NCBI GenBank assembly: GCA_965261955.1
Contig: CBDHEM010000069.1
Span: forward strand, 434,001-498,000
Reading direction: 5' to 3'
Length of the DNA: 64,000 bases
Source of the DNA: JABAAI01 sp965261955
GTDB taxonomy: Bacteria; Spirochaetota; Leptospiria; Leptospirales; Leptonemataceae
Under the pieces are notes generated by a model. The model had not been told where the DNA came from and did no database searches. It saw only the letters and a program-made list of their open reading frames with translations. The translations under genes and the position numbers were made by a program. Shown here piece by piece: positions 1-8,146 of this stretch. Position 1 is the first letter of the stretch; each line of letters opens with the position of its first letter.

Positions 1-119
1 CTTGATTTCTGAAAGAAGGAATGGCAAGATGAATGTATTGTAAGATTATATTTTGTACATAAATAATATTCAAGTCTAATCTTTTAAATAAATTTACGTG
101 TATTCTATTTCCCAATGAG

Positions 120-1316
120 TTGATTTTGAACAGAGATGTAATAAAAAATCTGACTTCTTGCCATCGAGTAGTCATCAAAATAGGGACTAGCCTACTTTTG
201 CAAAAGGCTGAGAAAGAGGGAAAAAACTTCGGAGCGAGTTTATATGGTATAGATGAAACGATGCTCAAAAGGTTATGTAGTGAAACGCTTTTTCTACGAA
301 AAAATGGAGTTCAAGTCATGATTATCACGAGTGGAGCCGTGCATGTGGGAAGACAAGCTTTAAGGCAATATGACTATCCATCAGAAACAGAATTATTCTC
401 TAATGAGAAGGAAGTGACTTTACAAAGGCGTCAGGCGCTTTCTGCTTTCGGTCAAAATATACTTTTATCGACTTACGAAAGAGTTTTTGCTAGTGTAGGT
501 ATACCCGTTGCTCAACTCTTATTAACAGCTAGTGAGTTTTTGAATCGTCGCACTTATATTAACATGGCACATACGATTAACGAGGTTCTAAAATTAGGTG
601 GTCTACCTATCATCAATGAAAATGATACGATAGCTATTGATGAATTACAATTCGGAGAAAATGACCTATTAAGTGCATCTTGTGCCGCATTATTTCATGC
701 AGATTATTTGTTTATTCTAACTTCAGTGGAAGGCCTTTTAGATAGTCAATCCAAACGTTTTTCTCTCATAGATAAGATATTACCAGAGCATTGGAGTCAA
801 GCCAAGGGGCCCGAAGGCTTGGGCCGAGGCGGTATGCAAACAAAATTACGAGCAGCCAAACTTTGTAATATAAGTGGTATCCACTGTGCTATATTACCCG
901 GTGGGCATAGTCAGCCAATTCGTGCTTTTTTTGAGAAAACGGATATTGGTACATTATTCGTGGCTAATCGATGTAAGCGATTGAATGCACGTAAAAAATG
1001 GTTACTTTTTTCTCGTTGTCGTGGTAGCATTACGATTGATGCCGGTGCCCGTAAAGCTCTTGAAGAGAGTGGCTCTTCTCTTTTACCTGTAGGAGTATGC
1101 AGTTTACAAGGTCAATTTCTATCTCATGAGGTAGTTGAAGTACAAGACAAAGAAGGTAAGCTAATAGGTCGGGGCATTGTAAATTATAGTTATAAGGAAT
1201 TGGTATCTATGATGGATCTCTCTTCTCTAAAAGTCCAAAAACAAAACATCACATGGCGCGAAAAAGAATTGATTCATCGTAATAATTTAGTTCTAGAGAG
1301 TCAAATAGTCGTATAA
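120..1316 (+). CDS. proB: Glutamate 5-kinase (ProB) with C-terminal PUA domain
   Basis: Phosphorylates glutamate to glutamyl-5-phosphate, the first step of proline synthesis, in the cytoplasm. The 398-residue product has the amino-acid-kinase fold: VVIKIGTSLL near residue 18 (phosphate binding), IITSGAVHVGR near 63, the family signature INENDTIAIDELQFGENDLLSA near residues 164-185, and GRGGMQTKLRAAKL near 235. The last ~110 residues, starting around GSITIDAGARKALEESG, match the PUA domain carried by long bacterial ProB proteins. Length is slightly above the usual ~370. The reading frame begins at TTG (120) or TTG (126); there is no ATG before the kinase motif and no clear ribosome binding site. 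No proA is adjacent. A strong hairpin follows the stop codon. Confidence 0.95.
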   Translation: MILNRDVIKNLTSCHRVVIKIGTSLLLQKAEKEGKNFGASLYGIDETMLKRLCSETLFLRKNGVQVMIITSGAVHVGRQALRQYDYPSETELFSNEKEVTLQRRQALSAFGQNILLSTYERVFASVGIPVAQLLLTASEFLNRRTYINMAHTINEVLKLGGLPIINENDTIAIDELQFGENDLLSASCAALFHADYLFILTSVEGLLDSQSKRFSLIDKILPEHWSQAKGPEGLGRGGMQTKLRAAKLCNISGIHCAILPGGHSQPIRAFFEKTDIGTLFVANRCKRLNARKKWLLFSRCRGSITIDAGARKALEESGSSLLPVGVCSLQGQFLSHEVVEVQDKEGKLIGRGIVNYSYKELVSMMDLSSLKVQKQNITWREKELIHRNNLVLESQIVV

Positions 1317-1319
1317 TTA

Positions 1320-1366
1320 AGAGTATTTATTCTCAAGCAAGCTAAGAATAAATACTCTGCTTTTCG
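1320..1366 (+). terminator. Probable terminator after proB
   Basis: A perfect 14-bp inverted repeat (AGAGTATTTATTCT and its complement) with an 11-nt loop starts four bases after the proB stop, followed by GCTTTTCGTTT. The stem is AT-rich, so it is either a weak rho-independent terminator or an RNA-stabilising hairpin. Confidence 0.6.
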
Positions 1367-1505
1367 TTTGCCATTTTTGCATTGGATGATTGTTTTCGTA
1401 TCTCCAAAGAAAGGAGAGAAAAATTTTATTTATGTCTGAAGGATGAGTATAAATTTGATATGGGATCATGGACTGTAACACAATGAAAAAAATAACTGAT
1501 CTAGC

Positions 1506-1666
1506 TACAATCCAAAATTAATCAACCGAGGTCTGATGACCCTTTGGTTTCCTAAAAAATTCAAGGAAAGTGGATAGAGTTATGTATCGTTTCAAAACCA
1601 TATTTGGCGAAAGATTGTCTCCACATGCAATCGAAAATCAAGCCACTAGAGCTTTTATAAAATGGA
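1506..1666 (+). pseudogene. Internally deleted IS5-type transposase remnant
   Basis: Two fragments of an IS5-type transposase lie side by side. The first reads YNPKLINRGLMTLWFPKKF, typical of the amino end (the NxxLINRGSLTxW region). After a stop codon, another frame reads MYRFKTIFGERLSPH followed by NQATRAFIKWN, typical of the carboxyl end (the RYKTIFG...ExxIK region). The whole catalytic middle is missing. The family differs from the intact IS at 21.7 and 46.9 kb. The carboxyl fragment stops where a MITE-like sequence begins. Identification is from remembered family motifs. Confidence 0.55.
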
Positions 1667-1777
1667 ACTGTTGCACAAAATACAGAAAAGTAAGAAAATA
1701 CACGTCTAGAATACTTTAAATCGATAATCCATAGTACTCATTTGCCTTTTTCCCTCAATCACATTTTACAGCATTCT
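1664..1777 (+). repeat. MITE-like element, degenerate copy
   Basis: Begins GGAACTGTTGCACAAAATA and ends with a weakly complementary TTTTACAGCATTCTC. The interior contains a semi-palindrome around TTTAAATCGATAATCCATAG that resembles the interiors of the better copies at 37.9 and 62.6 kb. It is the most degraded member, so the boundaries are approximate. Confidence 0.35.
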
Positions 1778-1880
1778 CAAGCGTGCTCCTTTAAGGAGAG
1801 TACTGGATAGAAAGGCTTTATTTTTATCTTGTCACAGGGATAGTATACAATGCTACTGTGGGGCCGGGAAGGCTTCTGAA

Positions 1881-1948
1881 GAAGACCACACAGAAGGCCC
1901 CATAGAAAACCACACAGAAAACCACACAGAAAACCACACAAAAAACCA
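1881..1948 (+). repeat. 12-bp tandem repeat abutting the recJ start codon
   Basis: About five and a half units of GAAAACCACACA, three of them perfect (1905-1940); the last partial unit runs directly into the recJ ATG. The stretch takes the place of a normal ribosome binding site. Copy-number change would alter leader length by multiples of 12. Confidence 0.75.
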
Positions 1949-4068
1949 TGAAAAAAGTCGCCAAAAATACCAAGCAGAACACACTCCACTCAGATTTTCT
2001 TTGGGATAGGCTCAAAACACATCCAGATTATGCACACTTGTGCCAAGATCCATGCTCCTTTGCTGAAGGCGTACTGGGTCTTCGCTCTCCACTCAATCTT
2101 CCTAGCATAGAATTTGCCATTCATTACATTAAAAGGGCTCTGGAAACATTACAGGACATACTTATTTTGGGAGATAAAGACGTAGATGGTGTTAGCTCCA
2201 CGGCCCTTCTCGGAAGTTTTTTAAAAGAAAGGCATCATGGAAGTTTGGAACTCATTGTTTCAGACAAGGGAGATGATTACGGGCTTTCGGGGGATATATT
2301 TCAACGCTTGCGGTCTGTAAAAAAAGGAACACTGGTTATCCTTCTGGATATGGGGACTTCCCATGGACCAGAAATTGAGATACTTGTAAAAAATGGAAAC
2401 TCGGTTATTGTGTTAGATCATCATATGCTCCATGATTACATTCCAAATCCCGCTCTTTGTGCCTTTGTGAATCCCCAGCGTAATATAAAGGAGCATGCTC
2501 CGAATCATGGCGGTCATGGGGGAAAGATTGCTACCGTGGGGCTTGTGTTTAAATTCCTTTTTGCTTTGGCTCTTTCCTATACTCGAGATTGGCGACGTGT
2601 GTATGTGATGGAAGCCAAAAAAAAATGCTACGCTTTTGTATGTGGTCATTGTGTAGGTAGTTTTACTCTATATGAAAAAGAAGAATGGTTTTCTTTTTTT
2701 CAAAAAAAACATGCGAAGAAGAATCTTTTTGATGACACACAACAAAATCAAGATTGGGAAATCGTCTTTCTTTGTGAAATGGAAAAAGGGAAGGAAGGGA
2801 CAGACAACAGTCAAAAAGAAAAGACAAGATATTTGTTTTCTTCGGATGAATGGGCTATGGCCCAAAATGATATAGACTATGCCGGACGGCTTTTATTGGC
2901 TAAGACAGTGGAGACTAGACCGCGGCTTTACAATTTTGTGCGTATGCAGGCTGATCTAGCCGCTTTGGGTACAGTAACGGACATGGTTCCTCTTTTGGAT
3001 GAAAATCGTGCTCTGGTGCGCATTGGTATTGGTCGGGCTGCTTACGGGCAAGGGAGGCAGCCAGGTATGCGTAGTTATCGTACAGGCTATATGGCTTTAG
3101 TGGAGGCTTTGGGCTTGAATCAGAAGTCGATATTGAGTCGAGACTTGAGTTGGTCTCTTGGGCCATCCATTAATGCTGCCGGACGCATGGGAAATACCCG
3201 TTTGGCTCTAGACTTACTCATTTCTTTGGAAAAAGAGGAAGCCAAGAGATTGGCCCGTAAATTGGTGCGAGTCAATGAAAGTCGGAAGAGACGAACCAAG
3301 CGTAATGAAAAAATTATCCAAGATCATTTGACTAAGGTACCAGAGAAAATAAAGCAAGCTATTCTTTTTTGCTATCACTCCGACCTTGAGCCGGGTGTGT
3401 CTGGGATATTAGCTACGCGTTTAACAGAGCAATATAAAAAACCTGTGATTTATATAAACAATGATGGGGCCTATGCTCGTGGTTCGGCTAGAACTTGGAA
3501 TGGTTTTAATGTGTTAAATCTTTTAGATACAGCTTCTCATCTATTTATTCAGTTTGGTGGTCATATAGAAGCATCTGGTTTTAGCATCGCTTATGAAAAT
3601 ATACCGTTATTAGAAAAACAATTATTAACTGGTTACGATGCCATTATGAACGGAAAAGGGAAAGAGCAATCGCTCTTGAAGCCTTCTGGAATAAGGGATT
3701 ACCATATTGAGTTGGATATTGGCGACCTAACCCCTCGTCGTTTTCGTGAGCTACAATATTTAGAACCCTTTGGCCCTTCCAATCCCGAACCGATCATTCG
3801 TTTATCCAAAATAGAACCCATACAGCCTTATTATATGAGGGAAGGCCTCCATGCTTCTTTTAGAGTAAAGGGCCCTTCTTTTCATAAGGGTATTTCCTTC
3901 TTGGCCTGGAGGCAAGGAGAGCAAATCCAAAAAGCCATTTCAGAGAAACAATTTTTGAATTTGTACGGATGCATGGAAATGAGCCCCTTTCGTGGTAACT
4001 ATGAATTGCATTTTCGTGTGGATGCAGTTGAGCTAGCTCATGTTGAATCAAAAGTAGAAATTTTTTGA
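1948..4068 (+). CDS. recJ: Single-stranded-DNA exonuclease RecJ-like (DHH family)
   Basis: A DHH-superfamily nuclease that would degrade 5' single-stranded DNA during recombination and mismatch repair. Visible motifs: GDKDVDGVSSTA near residue 75 (motif I aspartates), VILLDMGTSHG near 130, VIVLDHHML near 155 (the DHH triad), SLGPSINAAGRMG near 405, PGVSGILATRLTEQY near 480 and FGGHIEASGF near 535 (DHHA1 domain), then an OB-like tail with LEPFGPSNPEPII. At 706 residues it is longer than many RecJ proteins; a Lys/Asp-rich insertion of ~100 residues lies around 210-310. The ATG at 1948 is the only start after an in-frame stop at 1903, but it has no Shine-Dalgarno sequence. A kinase gene follows after 25 bp and is probably co-transcribed. 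Confidence 0.85.
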   Translation: MKKVAKNTKQNTLHSDFLWDRLKTHPDYAHLCQDPCSFAEGVLGLRSPLNLPSIEFAIHYIKRALETLQDILILGDKDVDGVSSTALLGSFLKERHHGSLELIVSDKGDDYGLSGDIFQRLRSVKKGTLVILLDMGTSHGPEIEILVKNGNSVIVLDHHMLHDYIPNPALCAFVNPQRNIKEHAPNHGGHGGKIATVGLVFKFLFALALSYTRDWRRVYVMEAKKKCYAFVCGHCVGSFTLYEKEEWFSFFQKKHAKKNLFDDTQQNQDWEIVFLCEMEKGKEGTDNSQKEKTRYLFSSDEWAMAQNDIDYAGRLLLAKTVETRPRLYNFVRMQADLAALGTVTDMVPLLDENRALVRIGIGRAAYGQGRQPGMRSYRTGYMALVEALGLNQKSILSRDLSWSLGPSINAAGRMGNTRLALDLLISLEKEEAKRLARKLVRVNESRKRRTKRNEKIIQDHLTKVPEKIKQAILFCYHSDLEPGVSGILATRLTEQYKKPVIYINNDGAYARGSARTWNGFNVLNLLDTASHLFIQFGGHIEASGFSIAYENIPLLEKQLLTGYDAIMNGKGKEQSLLKPSGIRDYHIELDIGDLTPRRFRELQYLEPFGPSNPEPIIRLSKIEPIQPYYMREGLHASFRVKGPSFHKGISFLAWRQGEQIQKAISEKQFLNLYGCMEMSPFRGNYELHFRVDAVELAHVESKVEIF

Positions 4069-4093
4069 TGATCTATTCCCCATTCAAAAGCCA

Positions 4094-4996
4094 ATGACCA
4101 TAGTCGATTTTTCATCTTCTCTAAGAAAACTAGACTATTTTGCCTCACAAAAATTCACGGTAAAAGATTTTCATTTCTATTCGCAAAGTTTATTTCCTCT
4201 TTATCGTCTCCATTTGGAAACAGAGAAGGAGCCAGTAAAAATCCTTGCGGCTAAAAATGTTCGTTCTCTATCCATGGGAAAATCAGAATGTGAAGCTTTA
4301 CAAAAATTAAAAAGTGCAGGTTGTCTTGTACCAGAGTGTTATGGTGTAGTGGATATGAAAGGGAAATTTTTTTTAGTAATGGAGTTTATCGAAGCTTCTT
4401 CTAAAAGAAGCTCTTCTTTTGCTTTAAAAAAACTTCTCCGAACGCTCTACCAAAATACAAATAAAGATTTTGGTTGGGGTAAAAAGAATTATATAGGTCC
4501 CATCGAACAGGAAAATCATTGGTGGTCTAACTTTACGGAATTTTGGTGGAAGGACCGGATCAAGCCCCAGCTGGATTTGGCTAAGAAACATTCTCATGTT
4601 ACATCCATAAAAGATAGAGACGCTATAAAAATAGAAAAAACAGTTATAGGCTGTGCACAAAAATGGAATTTAGATAAATTCACACCTCGATTGATTCATG
4701 GAGATTTATGGTCTGGAAATATTTTGGTAGATCGTTCAAATGAAATCTATTTGATAGACCCTTGCCTTTCATATGCTAATCCGGAACAGGATCTCGCTAT
4801 GCTTGGTTTATTTGGAAGCTGTCTTTCTGAAGCCCACAAGGAAGAAGTGGCCAAAGAGTTTGGTGTCGGTCCTAATTTTATGGAAAGGAATCTTTTTTGG
4901 CAAATTTATCCTCTGTTAGTTCACGTAAATCTATTTGGCTCTTCTTATTTAAATCAATTGCGCCAAGCCGTTCGTTTTTATGAAAATATTTTTTGA
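4094..4996 (+). CDS. Fructosamine-3-kinase family protein
   Basis: A small-molecule kinase of the fructosamine kinase / APH fold. Family members phosphorylate sugar-derived adducts on protein lysines and so promote deglycation. The 300-residue product has ILAAKNV near residue 51 (ATP lysine), FLVMEFIE near 95 (hinge), YIGPIEQENHWWSNF near 135 (typical of this family), the catalytic loop LIHGDLWSGNILVD near 204 and IDPCLSYANPEQDLAMLGLFG near 224 (metal-binding Asp and family signature). Length is normal. It lies just downstream of recJ. The family call is firm; the physiological substrate is not known. Confidence 0.85.
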   Translation: MTIVDFSSSLRKLDYFASQKFTVKDFHFYSQSLFPLYRLHLETEKEPVKILAAKNVRSLSMGKSECEALQKLKSAGCLVPECYGVVDMKGKFFLVMEFIEASSKRSSSFALKKLLRTLYQNTNKDFGWGKKNYIGPIEQENHWWSNFTEFWWKDRIKPQLDLAKKHSHVTSIKDRDAIKIEKTVIGCAQKWNLDKFTPRLIHGDLWSGNILVDRSNEIYLIDPCLSYANPEQDLAMLGLFGSCLSEAHKEEVAKEFGVGPNFMERNLFWQIYPLLVHVNLFGSSYLNQLRQAVRFYENIF

Positions 4997-5016
4997 AATT
5001 ATAGAACCCATGTGAA

Positions 5017-5054
5017 TTTGAACACCTTTTCGCAAAAGCTTGCGATTATGGGTA
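5017..5054 (+). repeat. Short fragment matching the IS subterminal region
   Basis: TTTGAACACCTTTTCGCAAA and the following CTTGCGATTATGGGTA match, with two substitutions, a segment close to one end of the IS at 21.7-23.2 kb (about 23116-23153). It marks an old insertion, excision or recombination event at the island's left edge. The rest of 5055-5200 holds no supported gene. Confidence 0.5.
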
Positions 5055-5200
5055 TAATAACTGGAAAGGAAGTTTTGCAGATAAAACAATTAATTTAGAT
5101 CATATAATAAACGATAATTATAAAATACTTAGGGGACAAAATACCAATCTATCGAGTCAATGGGTGTCCGCATTGGGGCAGATTAGGAGTGTATTTGTAG

Positions 5201-5766
5201 TGCGCATCTCTGGATGCTGATACTGAAATAGTTAAATTAACTGCGAAAAATGCGATAGAGAATAACGCACTGAAGATTAGGTATAAATTTAGAAATAAGA
5301 AAGTATTGGAAACGTTAAAAAAATTACATGAGGCCATTAAAAAAAAATGGGGTTTAAAGATGATGAATTTTATATTGAAGCAACGGGAGGGGATAGAAGA
5401 GAAAGGAAAGTTGGTGAACATATTTCAACAACTAATGGCAGTGTAGTTGTTGGAAGTGATGATAAGTCTCCTCATTTGATTAAGAATGGTGCGAGAGGGG
5501 TAGATTTTAAATTCAGTGCAAATATCCCAAAGAGTGTGGTGAAAAATATTTTAGAATCATTTCCTGAGATTGTGGGTCCATGGGGGACGGCAAAGAAAAA
5601 TATCAAAAGCGAATATAATAATCACCTTCATTTTAATCTGATGAGCCAATTTAGATACGAACCCGGAGATACTTTACCTAACATAGAAGATTATGAAATA
5701 TTACCTACCCATTCTATATTTAATGAGATGCCCACATATTATAATATGATACGTGGTAAAGAGTGA
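5201..5766 (+). pseudogene. M15-peptidase-like toxin fragment, frameshifted at a poly-A run
   Basis: Two overlapping frames form one protein if a frameshift is allowed at an A9 run (5339-5347). The first frame reads LDADTEIVKLTAKNAIENN and on to LHEAIKKKW; the second continues FKDDEFYIEATGGDRRE. The second part has the pattern of M15 (D-Ala-D-Ala carboxypeptidase/endolysin) metallopeptidases: EATGGDRR, then DKSPHLIKNGARGVDFKF supplying H and D ligands, then NNHLHFNL supplying the HxH. The ATG at 5347 alone would give 139 residues with the zinc-site pattern. Upstream, other frames are broken by stops. Position at the front of a toxin island, followed by an exported protein, suggests a peptidoglycan-cleaving toxin tail that lost its carrier. 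Frameshifting or a sequencing slip in A9 cannot be distinguished here. Confidence 0.5.
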
Positions 5767-5767
5767 A

Positions 5768-6793
5768 ATGCAGAGGGTATTGTTATTTAGCTTATTATTT
5801 AGCTCAGTTTCCACTTCTGGTCTTTTTTCCCAAATTAAAATCTCAAATTTTGGAGATCATAATTTGGGAAATATAATTTATGTCCCAAGACATAAAGACT
5901 GGGACAAAAAAATTAAGACGAATAAATATTTCATTCGGCTGAAGAGTTATCGATTATTTCCCAGTGGGGAAAGGAAGTGGGATGTAGCAAATGACGGTAC
6001 TTCTTTTTCTATAGTTAAAGAAAGTAATTATCATCCACAATATAAGGTTAAAACAAATAAAAAATCTTTATATAGGCTTGGGTATTCAAAAAAACTTTTA
6101 TCAAAAATTTTCTCTAAAAGAAATCTGAAAAAAGATAAACTGGAATTCATGATGAACTTTTGGCTGACTTTTTCTAGTGATCTTAAAAATGGAATCAGAA
6201 TTGATAAAACCATAGAGACAAAAAAAGGAAGGTTTAGAGTAATGTCTGCCATTGTTGAAAAAAAACATATAATAAGAGTAATTCAGGTATTTCGTCCAAA
6301 CTTTTATAATTTTGATCTCCATGATAGCCGTTTCCCTTTTTTTATAGCCTATTTAGGAAAAATTGGCTTTGTGAATGGTGTTACTTCTGACCAGGCTGGT
6401 TTTTTACTGACTTATATTGCAGGTTTGAAAAAAGATGGATATGGAATGAGAAATAGCTATAGCACTATTCTAAATTTTAGGATTTCTAAATTAACGAACT
6501 CTTATACAGAAGAAAATAGAAACCATGAATTTTTATTCAAGGATCAATTAACTTACAAGTGTCCAGATAAGCATTCAACAGAAACTTGCTATCATACTGC
6601 TAACAGCTTGCCTATTGCTCTTAATGCAGGAAAAAACAAACTATTTTTGATGCTGGAAAAATTTAGATATAGTACACTTGAATGGAAGAATAGTAAATGG
6701 AGTTTAAAAGGAACCGAAGGGGTAGATTTGTTAATACCATCTGGATGTTCGGTAACAGGAAGATATGAATATACGTACCCTCCTTTCGATTGA
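5768..6793 (+). CDS. Exported protein, candidate periplasmic immunity protein
   Basis: I do not recognise the family. The ATG at 5768 is preferred over the upstream GTG (5753) because it starts a clean signal peptide, MQRVLLFSLLFSSVSTSG, with likely cleavage near GLFSQ. The mature part (~320 residues) is soluble and basic with no further membrane segment. The start lies one base after the end of the M15-like gene, so the pair is probably translated together. A secreted partner next to a predicted peptidoglycan peptidase is what a periplasmic immunity protein would look like; this is inference. The 3' end runs into the next leader repeat within 17 bp. Confidence 0.6.
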   Translation: MQRVLLFSLLFSSVSTSGLFSQIKISNFGDHNLGNIIYVPRHKDWDKKIKTNKYFIRLKSYRLFPSGERKWDVANDGTSFSIVKESNYHPQYKVKTNKKSLYRLGYSKKLLSKIFSKRNLKKDKLEFMMNFWLTFSSDLKNGIRIDKTIETKKGRFRVMSAIVEKKHIIRVIQVFRPNFYNFDLHDSRFPFFIAYLGKIGFVNGVTSDQAGFLLTYIAGLKKDGYGMRNSYSTILNFRISKLTNSYTEENRNHEFLFKDQLTYKCPDKHSTETCYHTANSLPIALNAGKNKLFLMLEKFRYSTLEWKNSKWSLKGTEGVDLLIPSGCSVTGRYEYTYPPFD

Positions 6794-6810
6794 AAGAAAA
6801 AAAATTCCTC

Positions 6811-6968
6811 ATGAAGCCAGCCTTGTCCTATTTACAGCCATCACTCTTCTACTTCCAGTCGGCCTAGCGTCCCATGGCATAGTACGCGATCCAACAAACA
6901 CAAATACTTTCCGTATTTACAAAAGCGGGGCGGTCAGCCCCGCAACCACAGCCAAACTGCGTATGTGA
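6811..6968 (+). pseudogene. Broken toxin leader, copy A
   Basis: Copy of the island's common leader (intact form MKPSLVLFTAITLLLPVG). One A is missing after the fourth codon compared with the intact copies, so the ATG at 6811 runs out of frame; the signal-peptide frame is only open from an upstream ATG (6765). In either case the frame stops at 6968 inside the structured repeat and does not reach the toxin tail. Confidence 0.75.
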
Positions 6969-7049
6969 CCTGCGCAACACAGGAGGTGTTGCGGGTTTCG
7001 GCTCAGGCCATGGATGGTCTGCGTCGAAAGCGAGCATACGCAGTTTGGC
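6951..7049 (+). repeat. Structured palindromic element, family 1, copy 1
   Basis: Outer stem GCCAAACTGCGTATG / CATACGCAGTTTGGC encloses two hairpins: CGCAACAC-AGGAG-GTGTTGCG, and a second with TTTCG/CGAAA below CAGGCCAT/ATGGTCTG. The G.T pair in the second hairpin replaces the A-T pair of other copies. 99 bp. Confidence 0.85.
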
Positions 7050-7509
7050 CCATGCCAGCCTAGGTTTGGGCTCAGCTGAATTTTATCTTGCGTATAAAGA
7101 TAATGATGTAGCTGGAATGAAAGACGCCGCGCTTGCAATGGGGATAGATCTTGCGGCGGCGGCAATACCGTTTATACCGGGTGGAGCGGGTATCGCCTTA
7201 AAAGCTGGTAAATGGTTTATCTCGCCTAAACAGTTACAGAGTAAGTTTAAACATGCTAAATACTTTGGTATAACAGGGAATTATAGCCTTGCAAATGCCA
7301 AAAAGTTTTATACAAAAATACAAGAACACTTGAATTCACCCAAGACTAAAATGATGCTTGGGACTTATAGAGGTAACCCGGCAAAACTTTGTGTTAATAA
7401 AAAATCTAAATTAGTTGTAATTCTAAAACCAAATGGTGATTTCGTAAGTGGTTGGGAGTTAGGTGATCCTCAATTGAATTATGTGCTCGCTTCTAAGAGG
7501 CTATGGTGA
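7045..7509 (+). CDS. Colicin D-type tRNase toxin tail, copy A
   Basis: Carboxyl-terminal toxin module of the colicin D family, which cleaves tRNA-Arg in the anticodon loop. After a pretoxin stretch (AAAAIPFIPGGAG) it shows KFKHAKYFGITGNY, GTYRGNPAKL and FVSGWEL. In colicin D the catalytic and binding residues are K608, K610, H611, S677 and W679; KFKH and SGW supply all five here. This is the only one of three copies that keeps the second lysine. The frame can start only at TTG (7045) inside the structured repeat; the leader upstream is out of frame, so as it stands this toxin has no signal peptide. Its immunity gene follows after one base. Confidence 0.8.
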   Translation: MAHASLGLGSAEFYLAYKDNDVAGMKDAALAMGIDLAAAAIPFIPGGAGIALKAGKWFISPKQLQSKFKHAKYFGITGNYSLANAKKFYTKIQEHLNSPKTKMMLGTYRGNPAKLCVNKKSKLVVILKPNGDFVSGWELGDPQLNYVLASKRLW

Positions 7510-7510
7510 C

Positions 7511-7834
7511 ATGAATGACAATATACTAAAGCAAATTGCATTTTTTTATGAATATTTATCAGCACTCAGGAAATTTACTAGCGGTAAAATATCTGCTCCA
7601 CAATTTGAAAAAGAATTTTTAAATATTTTCGGGAGGTGGAAGGATTATATTTTCCCTATAGAAGCAGATCGTATCATACAAGATTTTTTTTGGTCTGTGG
7701 AAGACTATTGTAGATACCCAGAAATACGAGAGGAAGGTGATCTGGATGATGAGGCGCTATTATGTAGTGCAAAGAAGGCTTTAGAGAAACTGGAACGATG
7801 CAAGAAGTATATAAAGAAGTATATGGGCAGTTAA
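7511..7834 (+). CDS. Colicin D-type immunity protein, copy A
   Basis: 107-residue acidic helical protein of the colicin-like immunity type (the ImmD/Colicin_immun pattern: LRKFTSGKISAPQFEKEFL, then DFFWSVEDYCRYPEIREEG, then a Leu/Lys-rich helix). It would block the tRNase active site in the cytoplasm. The ATG at 7511, one base after the toxin stop, is chosen over an upstream GTG (7481) that would overlap the toxin. Nearly identical copies follow toxins B and E. Confidence 0.8.
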   Translation: MNDNILKQIAFFYEYLSALRKFTSGKISAPQFEKEFLNIFGRWKDYIFPIEADRIIQDFFWSVEDYCRYPEIREEGDLDDEALLCSAKKALEKLERCKKYIKKYMGS

Positions 7835-8146
7835 TGTAGCCTTTCAACCCGTCCCACCAACCATAGGCAATGCTGAAGAAAATATAGGAGGTGTGTATTC
7901 GATTGATATGTATCTCCAGAAACGGCGCACCATCTCACTACTGCTGTTAAAACAGTTCTTCATACGATCCAACAAACACAAGTACTTCCCCTATTTACAA
8001 AAGCGGGGCGGTCAGCCCCGCAACCACAGCCGAACATACGCAGTTTGGCCCATGATAGTGTAGATAGGCCTAGGAGGAAAAGATACTTGCGAAAGGGGAA
8101 AAAGAAAATAAAAGTACGAAAAAGGGAGTATAATTTATAAATTCTT
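7835..8146 (+). other. Linker with leader remnant and a deleted family 1 element
   Basis: No gene supported. It contains a segment repeated after each colicin D immunity gene, then the leader-derived CGATCCAACAAACACAAGTA stretch, the hairpin GCGGGGC-GGTCA-GCCCCGC (8003-8021) and only the right arm of a family 1 element (about 8031-8050): left arm and both hairpins are gone. GGGAGTATAAT precedes the next gene. Confidence 0.6.

Noticed and set aside
1777..1989. Minus-strand frame with FCGFLCGFLCGF repeats
   Set aside because: It is the complement of the 12-bp tandem repeat in front of recJ.
2668..2875. Frames within the Lys/Asp-rich insertion of recJ as separate small genes
   Set aside because: They arise from A-rich codons; the recJ frame is continuous through the region.
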